64,000 nucleotides of DNA from Azospirillum agricola (GCF_017876095.1 NZ_JAGINM010000007.1:62001-126000), one strand, 5' to 3'. Shown: positions 48,554-57,114, counted from the first letter of the stretch. Notes: generated from the sequence alone by a model not told the origin. Numbers and translations are program-made.

Positions 48554-48739
48554 GCTGCGCGTTCGTTCCGGAAAGGCGTCGTTCGATGAGAGCAAGGCCG
48601 GGCGGCCTCATCCCATGGTCGATGCGATTCCGGGGTTTGTAAAGGGGCGGGCGGTGACGGCGGCGGCGGTGGAGCTTGGCGGCATCGCAAGAGGACGGGC
48701 CTTTCTGAACGAAAGGGGCCGGATCGCAGGATTGTTTCT

Positions 48740-48809
48740 CCGGAACCGCGGAAGCTTGCTGCGGTTCCGGCGGATGCGGATTAGCATGCGGGCGTCGGTC
48801 CTGCCGACG
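48740..48809. repeat. Two hairpins in the leader of the next gene
   Basis: CCGGAACCGC/GCGGTTCCGG (48740-48749 with 48761-48770) and GCGTCGG/CCGACGC (near 48791-48809) lie 20-100 nt before the small gene at 48839. They are probable leader structures; no function is known. Confidence 0.5.
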
Positions 48810-48838
48810 CGACCGAACGCAATCAGGAGGTTCTTCCC

Positions 48839-49144
48839 GTGAGCCGACATGAGGAAAGCGTCTACCGCACGAGCAAGAAGCCCGGCGAGCCGAGCTTGGC
48901 CGAGATGAAGAGCCAGGCGGCCCGGCTGAAGCAGGATCTCGATCAGTTCAAGGGGCGCGGCGCCGGAGCCGCCCTGATCCAGCCCTTGCAGGAACGGATC
49001 CGCGACCTGGAGGCGGCGATCGCCCACGCGCAGGCGGCCAAGGCCGGGCCTGGGCCCGATCCCGACGCGCCGGACTACCGCCGTCCGGCCGCCGGGGCGA
49101 CCTCCAGCCGTTTCCCTCCACGGGGGAAACCGACGCGGGTGTAG
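48839..49144 (+). CDS. Small hypothetical protein with coiled-coil part
   Basis: A 101-residue protein starting with GTG after a perfect AGGAGG at 8 nt, the best ribosome-binding site in the region. Residues about 18-70 are helical and amphipathic (PSLAEMKSQAARLKQDLDQF, LQERIRDLEAAIAHAQ); the rest is disordered and rich in Pro, Asp and Arg. No signal peptide and no known family. It is likely a small cytoplasmic coiled-coil protein. Confidence 0.7.
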   Translation: MSRHEESVYRTSKKPGEPSLAEMKSQAARLKQDLDQFKGRGAGAALIQPLQERIRDLEAAIAHAQAAKAGPGPDPDAPDYRRPAAGATSSRFPPRGKPTRV

Positions 49145-49264
49145 TCCCGCTCCGTTTCGGTCCCCCGTTCGGACATATGCTTCTGGCTGGTGTTGCTTCG
49201 CAGCATTCCCGCGTCAGTTCCCTGTGGGCAACCAAACCCATGAGGAAGAGGGGAGAGCAAAGCG

Positions 49265-49477
49265 ATGCTTGCGAAGGCCATGTCGATCACCGTGCTTTGC
49301 CTGTCGGCCGCGGCGTGCAGTGGCGTGTCGATGGATTCGCCGGGGAACTCCCCGGGGGCGAGCGGAGCCGTCAGTGGTTCCTCCGGCGGCAGCCCGACCT
49401 CCTACGAGAGCGGTTACGGCGTCACCGCCGGCTCGTCCGACAGCAGCTGGGACGGCCAGATGGATTGGGGCGAATGA
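49265..49477 (+). CDS. Small Ser/Gly-rich lipoprotein
   Basis: A 70-residue precursor with lipobox LSAAAC (Cys18) after MLAKAMSITVLCLSAAA. The mature part is short, acidic and Ser/Gly-rich (SGSSGGSPTSYESGY, DSSWDGQMDWGE), probably disordered. GGGGAGAG lies upstream of the ATG. Function unknown; small lipoproteins of this kind are common in the outer membrane or periplasm. Confidence 0.75.
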   Translation: MLAKAMSITVLCLSAAACSGVSMDSPGNSPGASGAVSGSSGGSPTSYESGYGVTAGSSDSSWDGQMDWGE

Positions 49478-49483
49478 CCGTGG

Positions 49484-49671
49484 CTAGGCGGTGCCGTCCC
49501 GGAGAGCCGCCTGGGCCAGCGCGAGGATGTTGTCGAGCCGGATGACCAGCTCGTGTTCGCACAGGGCGGACCGGGCGGAGCCGGCCTCCAGGGTGATCGC
49601 GTGCAGGGCGTCGGTCTCAGTCGCTGGATTCGCGGGGACTGCCGGTCATCGGTCGTCGCGTCGTCGGTCAT
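49484..49671 (-). pseudogene. Small gene interrupted by an apparent 1-nt deletion
   Basis: ATG at 49671 has GCGAGG 6 nt upstream and opens MTDDATTDDRQSPRIQRL. Just after this the frame turns non-coding, while a -1 frame continues as ETDALHAITLEAGSARSALC and CEHELVIRLDNILALAQAAL, ending RDGTA and TAG at 49484. Both parts have strong third-position G/C. Inserting one base near 49617-49620 would give one 62-residue helical protein. A sequencing error, a real frameshift mutation and programmed -1 frameshifting all remain possible. The family is not recognised. Confidence 0.55.
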
Positions 49672-49962
49672 CTGGTGCCTCGCCGGTATGGATGGGGCGG
49701 TCGCCCAAGCCTACACCGGCCCATCGGGCGATCCTTCCCTCTTCCGATGCCGGCCGTCCGGAATCCGGGCGATGCGCGAAGAGGGCGGGAATTCCGGAAA
49801 CAGGGCGCTTCCGGCCGATGCCCGATTCGTGCCGGCTTCGGGCCATCGCCGGAGCCTTTTCCTTTTGGACGCGGGAGCGGGATGGGCGTCCGCGCGGTGC
49901 GCCGGCCAACAAAAAGCCCCGCCGGAGCGGGGCCAACCATCTGATGTGATTGTCTTTTAGGA
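49672..49962. other. Region with no recognised gene
   Basis: Apart from the tRNA terminator at its right end, this 291-bp stretch contains only long GC-rich shadow frames and no convincing ribosome-binding site or motif. Confidence 0.6.
49911..49933 (-). terminator. Terminator of tRNA-Cys
   Basis: Stem gccccg/cggggc around a 6-nt loop with a T-run (ttttt) on the minus strand, 30 bp after the tRNA 3' end. Confidence 0.88.
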
Positions 49963-50036
49963 TGGAGGCACGGGCGGGAATCGAACCCACGTACACGGAT
50001 TTGCAGTCCGCTGCATCACCACTCTGCCACCGCGCC
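49963..50036 (-). tRNA. tRNA-Cys (anticodon GCA)
   Basis: The minus strand folds as a standard 74-nt tRNA with GGCGCGG/CCGTGCC acceptor stem (one G-U pair), T loop GGTTCGATTCC and encoded 3' CCA. The anticodon in GGACTGCAAATCC is GCA, which reads cysteine codons. Confidence 0.96.
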
Positions 50037-50308
50037 ATCCTGTCAGCGTCGACGCCGTTCCCGTCGGGAGAGCGTCGCGGTGTGGAGCGGTGGTATAGCG
50101 ACCCGCCGCCGGCCGGTCAAGGCGAATGGTGACGCTTTTATCACCTTCCTTCATCGCGCCGCCGCGACCGGGCGCCGAAGCTGGAGCCGCGCGGCTGTGA
50201 CGTTGTGTTCCTGAAGGCTTTGCGGCTATATAAACCGCCATGGCAGGAGCCGTCTCGTGGTCGGCTTGGTGCCGGTGCCGTCACAACACATCCATACAAG
50301 CGACCGCC

Positions 50309-50965
50309 ATGACCGATTTCGCCGCCGCCCGCTTCTTCATGGTCGAGGGACAGATTCGTCCGAACAAGGTCACGGACCATCGCCTCGTCGATGTCCTGTC
50401 CGAAACCCCCCGCGAGCTCTTCGTTCCCGAATCCGCCCGCGGCGTCGCCTATGTCGACGACGACCTGCCGCTCGGTAATGGCCGCTATCTGCTCGAGCCG
50501 ATGGTCTTCGCCCGCATGCTCCAGTTCGTTTCCGTGCAGGAAACCGACCGGGTGCTCGACGTCGGCTGCGCCGGCGGCTATTCGACGGCGGTTCTCGCCC
50601 GTCTGGCGGCCTCGGTGGTCGGCGTCGACAGCGACGCGGGCCTGACCGCCACCGCCACCGCCGCGCTTGCCGCCCAGGGTGTCGCCAACGCCACCATCGT
50701 GACCGCCCCGATGGCGGAGGGGTACGCCCAGAGCGGCCCTTACGACGTCATCGTCATCGAGGGTACCATTCCGGAGGTTCCGGCGGCTCTGGCCGCGCAG
50801 CTCGCCGAGGACGGCCGTCTGGTCGCCATCGTGCGGGACGAGCGCGGAGTCGGCGAGGTCCGGCTGTTCCAGCGCGCCGGCGGCGTGCTGTCCAGCCGCA
50901 TCCTGTTCGAGGCGCAGCCCCACGCGCTGCCGGGATTCGAGAAAAAGACGTCTTTTGTGTTCTGA
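50309..50965 (+). CDS. pcm: Protein-L-isoaspartate O-methyltransferase-like protein
   Basis: A 218-residue cytoplasmic methyltransferase. It has the PCMT N-terminus (MVEGQIRPNKVTDHRLVDVL, ETPRELFVPE), motif I as VLDVGCAGGYSTAVLARL (the family usually has GTGSGY), and the VIVIEGTIPEVP and LVAIV strands. PCMT repairs isoaspartyl residues in aged proteins using SAM. It is followed, on the same strand, by rhodanese and tolC genes, an order kept in alphaproteobacteria. The altered motif I may mean reduced or different specificity. Confidence 0.9.
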   Translation: MTDFAAARFFMVEGQIRPNKVTDHRLVDVLSETPRELFVPESARGVAYVDDDLPLGNGRYLLEPMVFARMLQFVSVQETDRVLDVGCAGGYSTAVLARLAASVVGVDSDAGLTATATAALAAQGVANATIVTAPMAEGYAQSGPYDVIVIEGTIPEVPAALAAQLAEDGRLVAIVRDERGVGEVRLFQRAGGVLSSRILFEAQPHALPGFEKKTSFVF

Positions 50966-51051
50966 TGATCGTTTGAACTGAACCGTGCAGTTCACATCCT
51001 TGCGGTTCTGCGTTACCGTCGCCGGTACCCTTGCGCGAAAGTGATAGCCCC

Positions 51052-51384
51052 ATGCCCGCACCGTTCGAGATCGAGATCGAGGTCGAAGAGCTGGACCGCC
51101 GCCGGAAAGCCGGCGACGGCGCCCTCGTCCTCGACGTGCGCGAGGCGTGGGAGTATGGCCTGTGCGCCATCGACGGCAGCCTGCACATTCCGATGAACGG
51201 CCTTCCGGCCCGCGTCGCGGAATTGCCGAAGGACCGCGACATCGTCGTCGTGTGCCACCACGGTGGCCGCAGCGCGCAAGTCACCATGTGGCTGCGTTCC
51301 CAGGGTTTCGACCGCGCCATCAATCTCGATGGCGGCGTCGATGCCTGGGCGCGCCGAATCGACCCGAACATGAAGGTCTATTGA
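51052..51384 (+). CDS. Single-domain rhodanese
   Basis: A 110-residue sulfurtransferase domain. The active-site loop CHHGGRS (about residue 68) carries the persulfide cysteine, after LVLDVREAWEYGLCAIDGS. The final LDGGVDAWARRIDP is typical. ATG at 51052 follows the PCMT gene by 86 bp and ends 2 bp before tolC, so it is in the same operon. The physiological acceptor is unknown. Confidence 0.9.
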   Translation: MPAPFEIEIEVEELDRRRKAGDGALVLDVREAWEYGLCAIDGSLHIPMNGLPARVAELPKDRDIVVVCHHGGRSAQVTMWLRSQGFDRAINLDGGVDAWARRIDPNMKVY

Positions 51385-51386
51385 AC

Positions 51387-52778
51387 ATGACCGTGCGAAG
51401 CCGTTTTGCGCGCCCCTTGCTGGCGACGGCCTTGACCCTGACCGCCACGCTGGGTGGCGGGGCCGGCGTGGCGTGGGCCCAGTCGCTGGAACAGGCGCTG
51501 GCCCAGGCTTACGCCAACAACCCGACGCTGGGTGCCCAGCGCGCCCGCCTGCGCGCCGTCGACGAAGGCGTTCCGCAGGCGCTGTCCGGCTACCGTCCGA
51601 CCGTCCGCGCCACCGCCGGCGTCACCCGCTCGATCAGCGAAAGCAAGTTCGACGGGGGTTCGACCGGGTCGGAGGCGAACGCCAAGAGCCTCGGCCTCAG
51701 CGCCAGCCAGCCGGTCTACGACGCGACCGTAGGTCCTGCCGTCCGCCGGGCCGAGCGGCTTGTCGAAGCGCAGCGCGCCTCGCTGATCGCCAGCGAGCAG
51801 ACGATCCTTCTGAACGCCGCGCAGGCCTATCTGGACATCGTCCAGAACCAGGCGGTCCTCCAGCTCCAGAACAACAACGAGCAGGTGCTGCGCCGCCAGC
51901 TCGACGCCGCCCGCGACCGTTTCCGCGTCGGCGAATACACCCGCACCGACGTCAGCCAGTCCGAGTCGCGTCTGGCCGGCGCCATCGCCTCGAAGATCTC
52001 GGCCGACGGCCAGCTCAAGGCCTCGCGCGCGACCTACGAGCGCGTCGTCGGCGCCGCCCCCGGCAACCTGAAGGCGCCCAAGCCCTCCTTCAAGCTGCCC
52101 AAGACGCTGGACGAGCTGGTCGAGCTGGCCCGCGCCAACAACCCGAACGTCCTGTCGGCGAGCTACACGGAGGCCGCGCAGCAGGCGACGGTCGACCAGC
52201 AGTTCGGCCGCATGCTGCCGTCGGTCAACCTGTCGGCCACCGGCACCCGCAACTACGATCCGGGCCGCTCGTCGGGCGTCGACCTGAAGCGGTCGGACAG
52301 CGCGCAGCTCACCGCCCAGGTGACCATCCCGCTCTATCAGGCCGGCCAGCCGGAAGCCCTGGTCCGCGAGGCCAAGCAGACGGCGAACCAGGCCCGCCTG
52401 CAAATCGAGGAGGCGCGCCGGTCCGTCACGGAATCGGCGATCAGCGCGTGGCAGGCCCTGCAAACCGCCCGCGCCAGCATCGAGTCCTACTCGGCGCAGA
52501 TTAAGGCGGCGGAAATCGCCCTGGAAGGCGTCCGGCAGGAGGCGCAGGTCGGCTCCCGCACCGTTCTCGACGTGCTGAACCAGGAGCAGGAACTGCTGAA
52601 CGGCCGGGTCTTCCTGGTGCGCGCCCAGCGTGACGAAATGGTCGCGGCCTTCAATGTTCTCGCGGCGACGGGACAATTGACGGCGCAGCAGCTCAACCTG
52701 CCGATCCAGTATTACGATCCCCAGGCGAATTACGACAAGACGCGGGGCAAATGGTTCGGCACCTCGGTGTCCGAGTGA
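51387..52778 (+). CDS. tolC: Outer-membrane efflux channel TolC
   Basis: A 463-residue protein with a signal peptide (MTVRSRFARPLLATALTLTA, cleaved after AWA near 32) and two OEP domains, about 45-240 and 250-440. Landmarks are QALAQAYANNPTLGAQRARL, ILLNAAQAYLDIVQNQAVL and VGSRTVLDVLNQEQELLNGR. It forms the trimeric outer-membrane channel used by type I secretion and RND efflux, and could export the RTX protein at 8638. It begins 2 bp after the rhodanese stop and ends at a strong terminator. Confidence 0.95.
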   Translation: MTVRSRFARPLLATALTLTATLGGGAGVAWAQSLEQALAQAYANNPTLGAQRARLRAVDEGVPQALSGYRPTVRATAGVTRSISESKFDGGSTGSEANAKSLGLSASQPVYDATVGPAVRRAERLVEAQRASLIASEQTILLNAAQAYLDIVQNQAVLQLQNNNEQVLRRQLDAARDRFRVGEYTRTDVSQSESRLAGAIASKISADGQLKASRATYERVVGAAPGNLKAPKPSFKLPKTLDELVELARANNPNVLSASYTEAAQQATVDQQFGRMLPSVNLSATGTRNYDPGRSSGVDLKRSDSAQLTAQVTIPLYQAGQPEALVREAKQTANQARLQIEEARRSVTESAISAWQALQTARASIESYSAQIKAAEIALEGVRQEAQVGSRTVLDVLNQEQELLNGRVFLVRAQRDEMVAAFNVLAATGQLTAQQLNLPIQYYDPQANYDKTRGKWFGTSVSE

Positions 52779-52784
52779 AACGAG

Positions 52785-52811
52785 ACGGCCCGCGAAAGCG
52801 GGCCGTTTTTG
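52785..52811 (+). terminator. Intrinsic terminator of tolC
   Basis: A perfect 9-bp stem (acggcccgc/gcgggccgt) with a gaaa tetraloop and five Ts. Confidence 0.95.
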
Positions 52812-52876
52812 TATTGTGGCTTTTTACCGACGTCTGCCCTAGGTTTGGGGCGGGTTGACGTCTCGGGTTTTCGACG

Positions 52877-53569
52877 ATGAGCGATAAGGGCCAGCAAGAA
52901 CCATCGATGGAGGAAATCCTCGCCTCCATCCGTCGGATCATTTCCGAGGACGGCGAGCCCGCGAAGACCGAGGCCGCGTCGCCTCCACCCCCGCCTCCGC
53001 CACCCCCGCCACCGCCTCCGCCGCCGCCCCCTCCGATGATGGAGGAGGAGGATGACGACGACGTTCTGGAACTCACCCAGATGGTCGAGGAGGATCCGGT
53101 CGCCGAGATGCCGGATTTCGTAGAGCCGGAGCCGGATCCGTGGAAGGACGAGCCCGCCTTTCCCGAGCCGCCGCCCCGCCCGTCGCTGTTCGACGAACCC
53201 GAACCGGAGCCGCCCCCGCCGCCCCGCCCCGCGGCGCGGCGGCCGGCGCCGGCCTTCGACGATTTCGAGGACGACGAACCACCGCCCCCGCCACGCCCGC
53301 GCCGTCGCCCCGTCGATGTGGACGACGGCCTGATCTCCCGCCGGACGGCGGAGGATGCCTCGCACCATCTCACCCATCTGGCGCGTGAGTTGGGGGACGA
53401 CCTGTCGATCGGGCCGATGCCGATCGGCATCCGCACGGTGGAGGAGGTTGTGCGCGAACTGCTGAAGCCGCTGCTGAAGGAGTGGCTGGACGAGAATCTG
53501 CCGACCATCGTGGAGCGACTCGTGCAGCAGGAAATCGACCGGATGATCCGCCGGTCGCAGAAATTCTGA
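52877..53569 (+). CDS. popZ: PopZ-like polar organising protein (DUF2497) with poly-proline linker
   Basis: A 230-residue protein with the PopZ N-terminal helix EPSMEEILASIRRIISEDG (about 8-26) and the C-terminal helical region TVEEVVRELLKPLLKEWLDE, LPTIVERLVQQEIDRM (about 190-225) that drives self-assembly. Between lie an 18-proline run (residues 36-53) and an acidic, proline-rich disordered linker to about 150. PopZ forms polar condensates that anchor the chromosome origin (ParB) and signalling kinases in alphaproteobacteria. Poly-proline of this length usually needs EF-P for translation. The start follows tolC by 98 bp. Confidence 0.9.
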   Translation: MSDKGQQEPSMEEILASIRRIISEDGEPAKTEAASPPPPPPPPPPPPPPPPPPMMEEEDDDDVLELTQMVEEDPVAEMPDFVEPEPDPWKDEPAFPEPPPRPSLFDEPEPEPPPPPRPAARRPAPAFDDFEDDEPPPPPRPRRRPVDVDDGLISRRTAEDASHHLTHLARELGDDLSIGPMPIGIRTVEEVVRELLKPLLKEWLDENLPTIVERLVQQEIDRMIRRSQKF

Positions 53570-53585
53570 TCGGGCGGCTTGCGCT

Positions 53586-53640
53586 CAAGCTTGGACGACG
53601 GCACGGCTGCTCGGTTGAGTCGTCCAAGCTTGCGGTTTTT
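53586..53640 (+). terminator. Terminator after popZ
   Basis: A perfect 14-bp inverted repeat (CAAGCTTGGACGAC with GTCGTCCAAGCTTG) around a 19-nt loop, then cggttttt. It starts 16 bp after popZ. Confidence 0.92.
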
Positions 53641-53642
53641 CT

Positions 53643-53766
53643 TTATCCACAGATGAACACAGATAGGCACACAGGAAAGGGATGAGGCGGTGAGCTTCGG
53701 ATTGACCGATGAGCACCGATTCTCGTTTCTCCCAGAATCTGTGTTTATCTGTGTTCATCTGTGGAT
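53643..53766. repeat. Inverted-repeat element with a perfect DnaA box
   Basis: Perfect 20-nt arms at 53645-53664 and 53747-53766 flank about 82 bp. The left arm begins TTATCCACA (53643-53651), an exact match to the DnaA-box consensus. ACAGAT units recur within each arm. The element is AT-rich against its surroundings, has no gene, and looks like a short mobile or repeated intergenic element. Confidence 0.8.
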
Positions 53767-53814
53767 GGAATTTTTCAGGCTTGCCGCTGATGGACGCGGG
53801 AAGCCGCCGTCGCC

Positions 53815-54390
53815 TCAAACACTTTCGCCGCGCAATTCCGCCAGCCCGTCGTGATAGGCGCGGTCGAACAGCGCCTCCAGCCGCGCGTCGGTGCCGCGCA
53901 GGCCCGCCACCACGGCGTGTGCCCATTCGAAATACTCGACCTTGCGGGTCAGCGGCCAGTCGGCCGGCGGGCTGGCGGCCATGGAGCGCAGGTTCGACAC
54001 CTTGTCGGCCAGCTTCACCAGCTTGGCGCGGGTTGAGGCGGTCGGCGCCGCGTCGATCTGGTGCTGCTTGCGCTCGGCCTTGGACATGCGCTTGTCGTCG
54101 GTCGTCTCGGCCACCACCTTGACGACCTCCGGCCCGAACAGGCGTTCGATCTCCTCGTAGCTGGCGTCGGTGTCCTCCAGCGTGTCGTGCAGCAAGGCGG
54201 CGATCACCACCACCGGATCGGCGCCGCCGGTCGCCTCGGCCACCAGCAGCGCCACCTCCGACAGGTGGTTGACGTAGGGTTCGGCGCGCACCCCCTTGCG
54301 GCGCTGGTCGATGTGCTTGTGCGCGGCGAAATCCAGCGCGCGGGCGAAGTCCAGAAGGGGAGTGGGGGGCAGGCTGCTGGAGGGGCTCAT
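53815..54390 (-). CDS. Small (p)ppGpp hydrolase, single HD domain (Mesh1-like)
   Basis: A 191-residue protein with only the SpoT-type HD hydrolase domain: HLSEVALLVAEATGG, the metal-binding LLHDTLEDT (about 63-71), and KLVKLADKVSNLRSM. There is no synthetase, TGS or ACT domain, so it is a small alarmone hydrolase that breaks down (p)ppGpp. AGGAAAG lies 7 nt before the ATG. It is divergent from the VWA gene by 57 bp. The ribosomal control of bifunctional RelA/SpoT is absent, so its activity is probably set by expression. Confidence 0.88.
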   Translation of the reverse strand: MSPSSSLPPTPLLDFARALDFAAHKHIDQRRKGVRAEPYVNHLSEVALLVAEATGGADPVVVIAALLHDTLEDTDASYEEIERLFGPEVVKVVAETTDDKRMSKAERKQHQIDAAPTASTRAKLVKLADKVSNLRSMAASPPADWPLTRKVEYFEWAHAVVAGLRGTDARLEALFDRAYHDGLAELRGESV

Positions 54391-54447
54391 GGCGTTCTTT
54401 CCTGTCCGGCGTTACTCTCCGCCCGAGACCCGCGCGAAGGACCGCTG

Positions 54448-55641
54448 ATGTTCACGACTTTCTTCTTCGATCTGCGCAAGGCCGGCGTCCCCGTCTCGCT
54501 GACGGAGTACCTGACCCTCATGGAGGCCATGAAGCAGGGAACCGCGTCCTTCCGCGTCGAGGAGTTCTATTACCTCAGCCGCAGCTGTCTGGTGAAGGAC
54601 GAGCGCAATCTCGATCGATTCGACCGCGTGTTCGGCCGGACCTTCAAGGGCGTGACGGGGGAGGGGGAGGGCGGCGCCGACGAGGTGCCCGTCACCGACA
54701 TCCCCGAGGAGTGGCTGCGCAAGCTCGCCGAACGCTTCCTGACCGAGGAGGAGAAGGCGCAGGTCCAGGCGCTCGGCGGCTGGGACAAGCTGATGGAGAC
54801 CCTGGCGCAGCGGCTCGCCGAGCAGAAGGGGCGGCACCAGGGCGGGTCGAAATGGATCGGCACCGCCGGCACCTCGCCCTTCGGCGCCTACGGCTACAAG
54901 CCGGAGGGCGTGCGGATCGGCCAGCACGAGAGCCGCCACCGCCGCGCCGTGAAGGTGTGGGACAAGCGCGAGTTCCGCAATCTGGACGACGGGGTGGAGA
55001 TCGGCACCCGCAACATCAAGGTGGCGCTGCGCCGCCTGCGCAAGTTCGCCCGCACGGGTGCCGCCAGCGAACTGGACCTGCCGGGCACCATCCGCGCCAC
55101 CGCGGCCAACGCCGGCTGGCTCGACCTGAAGATGGTGCCGGAGCGGCACAACGCGGTGAAGGTGCTGCTGTTCCTCGACGTCGGCGGCTCGATGGACGAC
55201 CATATCCGGCTTGTGGAGGAACTCTTCTCCGCCGCGCGCGGCGAATTCAAGCATCTGGAGCACTTCTACTTCCACAACTGCGTCTATGAGGGCGTCTGGC
55301 GCGACAATGCCCGGCGCCACACCGAACGCATCCCGACCTTCGACGTGCTGCACACCTATCCGGCGGATTACAAGCTGGTCTTCGTCGGCGACGCGGCGAT
55401 GAGCCCCTACGAGATCGTCTATCCCGGCGGCAGCGTCGAGCATTGGAACGAGGAGGCCGGGCAGGTCTGGATGCAGCGCCTGCTGTCGGTCTACGGCAAG
55501 GCGGTGTGGCTGAACCCGACGCCGCAACAGTATTGGACCTATTCGGAGAGCACGCGGCTGATGCAGCGCCTGATGGACGGACGGATGTTTCCGCTGACGC
55601 TGGAGGGGTTGGACGGCGCGATGCGCGAACTGGTGCGCTGA
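54448..55641 (+). CDS. VWA/CoxE-like protein
   Basis: A 397-residue cytoplasmic protein with the CoxE/VWA domain in its C-terminal half. The MIDAS DVGGSMDD (near residue 250) gives the DxGxS metal site. The N-terminal region (1-200) carries helices and the GSKWIGTAGTSPFGA segment typical of the family. CoxE-like proteins usually pair with a MoxR ATPase to activate metalloenzymes or complexes; no MoxR is in the window. GAAGGA precedes the ATG at 54448. Followed 128 bp later by moeA on the same strand. Confidence 0.88.
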   Translation: MFTTFFFDLRKAGVPVSLTEYLTLMEAMKQGTASFRVEEFYYLSRSCLVKDERNLDRFDRVFGRTFKGVTGEGEGGADEVPVTDIPEEWLRKLAERFLTEEEKAQVQALGGWDKLMETLAQRLAEQKGRHQGGSKWIGTAGTSPFGAYGYKPEGVRIGQHESRHRRAVKVWDKREFRNLDDGVEIGTRNIKVALRRLRKFARTGAASELDLPGTIRATAANAGWLDLKMVPERHNAVKVLLFLDVGGSMDDHIRLVEELFSAARGEFKHLEHFYFHNCVYEGVWRDNARRHTERIPTFDVLHTYPADYKLVFVGDAAMSPYEIVYPGGSVEHWNEEAGQVWMQRLLSVYGKAVWLNPTPQQYWTYSESTRLMQRLMDGRMFPLTLEGLDGAMRELVR

Positions 55642-55769
55642 AGCGGCCGCGCCGCTTCTTGCTGGTTTGACGAACGGACGCTTGACCCAGGACAAGGCGT
55701 CGTCGTGTGGTATGCGGTATACGCCTGCTCGCGCAACCGCGACCATGACACCGGGTAAGGACGATTTCG

Positions 55770-57020
55770 ATGGATGACTGCACCGCTCACGGCCCGACCG
55801 CCCTGTCGCTCGACCAGGCGGTCGCCCGCATCGATCGGGGCTTCGGTCCCGTCACCGGCACGGAGGAGGTGCCGTTGCGCGCGGCGCTCGGCCGTGTGCT
55901 GGCGGAGGACGTGATTGCCCCGCTGAACGTGCCGCCGGCCGACGTGTCGGCGATGGACGGCTGGGGCTACGCCGCCGGAACGGGGGCCGAGGTGGCGGGC
56001 GGGTTCCGGCACCTGTCGGTGGTCGGCCGGGTGCCGGCCGGCTCCAGCTTCGACGGCGTGGTCGGGGCCGGGCAGGCGGTGCGCATCTTCACCGGCGCGC
56101 CGGTCCCCGCCGGTGCCGACACCGTCGCCATGCAGGAGGATTGCCAGGGTGAAGGCGACGGCGTGCTGGTTCCCGCCGCCCTGAAGCGTGGCGCCAACAT
56201 CCGCCCGGCCGGAGAGGACATGACCGCCGGCTCGGTGGTGCTGCGCCCCGGCCAGCGGCTGCGCGCGCAGGAGGTCGGGCTGGCCGCCGCCGTCGGCCGC
56301 GCGTCGCTGAGCGTCCGCAAGCGGCTGCGCGTCGTGCTGTTCTCGACCGGCGACGAGTTGCGTGAGCCGGGAACGCCGAAGCCGAACCACGCCATCTACG
56401 ACGCCAACCGCTACACGCTGGCCGCCCAGCTCGACGCGCTGGGGGTGGAGGTCCGCGACCTCGGCATCCTGCCCGACCGGCCCGACGCCACCCGCGCGGC
56501 GCTGGCCGACGCGGCCGGCACCGCCGATCTGCTGATCACCAGCGGCGGCGTGTCGGTCGGCGAGGAGGACCATGTCAAGGCGGCGGTCGACGCGCTGGGC
56601 TCCATCGATCTGTGGACGCTGGCCATCAAGCCGGGCAAGCCGCTGGCGCTCGGGCGGGTGGGGAACACGCCCTTCCTCGGGTTGCCGGGCAACCCGGTGT
56701 CGGCGATGGTGACCTTCCTGCTGGTCGGCCGACCGCTGGTGCTGCGGCTGTCGGGCGCCATGAGCACCGCGACCCCGCGCAGCCTCGTGGTCGCCGGTTT
56801 CTCCTTCGACAAGAAGGCGGGGCGCCGCGAGTTCCTGCGCGCCCGGCTGGAGCGCGGGGCGGACGGTCGTCCGCTGGCGGTCAAGTTCCCGAGCAACAGC
56901 TCCGGCGTGCTGACCTCGATGGTCGAGGCCGATGGGCTGGTCGACATGCCGGCCGAAACGACGGCCATCCGTCCCGGCGATCTGGTCGATTTCCTGCCCT
57001 TCACCGGCCTGTTCGCGTGA
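55770..57020 (+). CDS. moeA: Molybdopterin molybdenumtransferase MoeA
   Basis: A 416-residue enzyme that inserts molybdate into adenylated molybdopterin. Domain order is the MoeA N-terminal domain (PPADVSAMDGWGYAA near 55), then the molybdopterin-binding domain (SGGVSVGEEDHV near 255, LPGNPVSAMVTF near 300) and the C-terminal domain (about 330-410). It completes the cofactor used by molybdoenzymes such as the oxidoreductase at 25642-27762. No other moa or mob genes are nearby. The next gene follows after 94 bp. Confidence 0.95.
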   Translation: MDDCTAHGPTALSLDQAVARIDRGFGPVTGTEEVPLRAALGRVLAEDVIAPLNVPPADVSAMDGWGYAAGTGAEVAGGFRHLSVVGRVPAGSSFDGVVGAGQAVRIFTGAPVPAGADTVAMQEDCQGEGDGVLVPAALKRGANIRPAGEDMTAGSVVLRPGQRLRAQEVGLAAAVGRASLSVRKRLRVVLFSTGDELREPGTPKPNHAIYDANRYTLAAQLDALGVEVRDLGILPDRPDATRAALADAAGTADLLITSGGVSVGEEDHVKAAVDALGSIDLWTLAIKPGKPLALGRVGNTPFLGLPGNPVSAMVTFLLVGRPLVLRLSGAMSTATPRSLVVAGFSFDKKAGRREFLRARLERGADGRPLAVKFPSNSSGVLTSMVEADGLVDMPAETTAIRPGDLVDFLPFTGLFA

Positions 57021-57114
57021 CCGATCCGTTTTTTTGATCGAAACGGTAAAGACAATAAATTGGACCGATCATCGATTTCCCTCCAGTTTCCTTGTGAAAT
57101 TGGAGGCCGCAACG

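Noticed and set aside
49672..49962. Several plus- and minus-strand frames of 60-130 codons
   Set aside because: They have no ribosome-binding sites or motifs and overlap the tRNA terminator.
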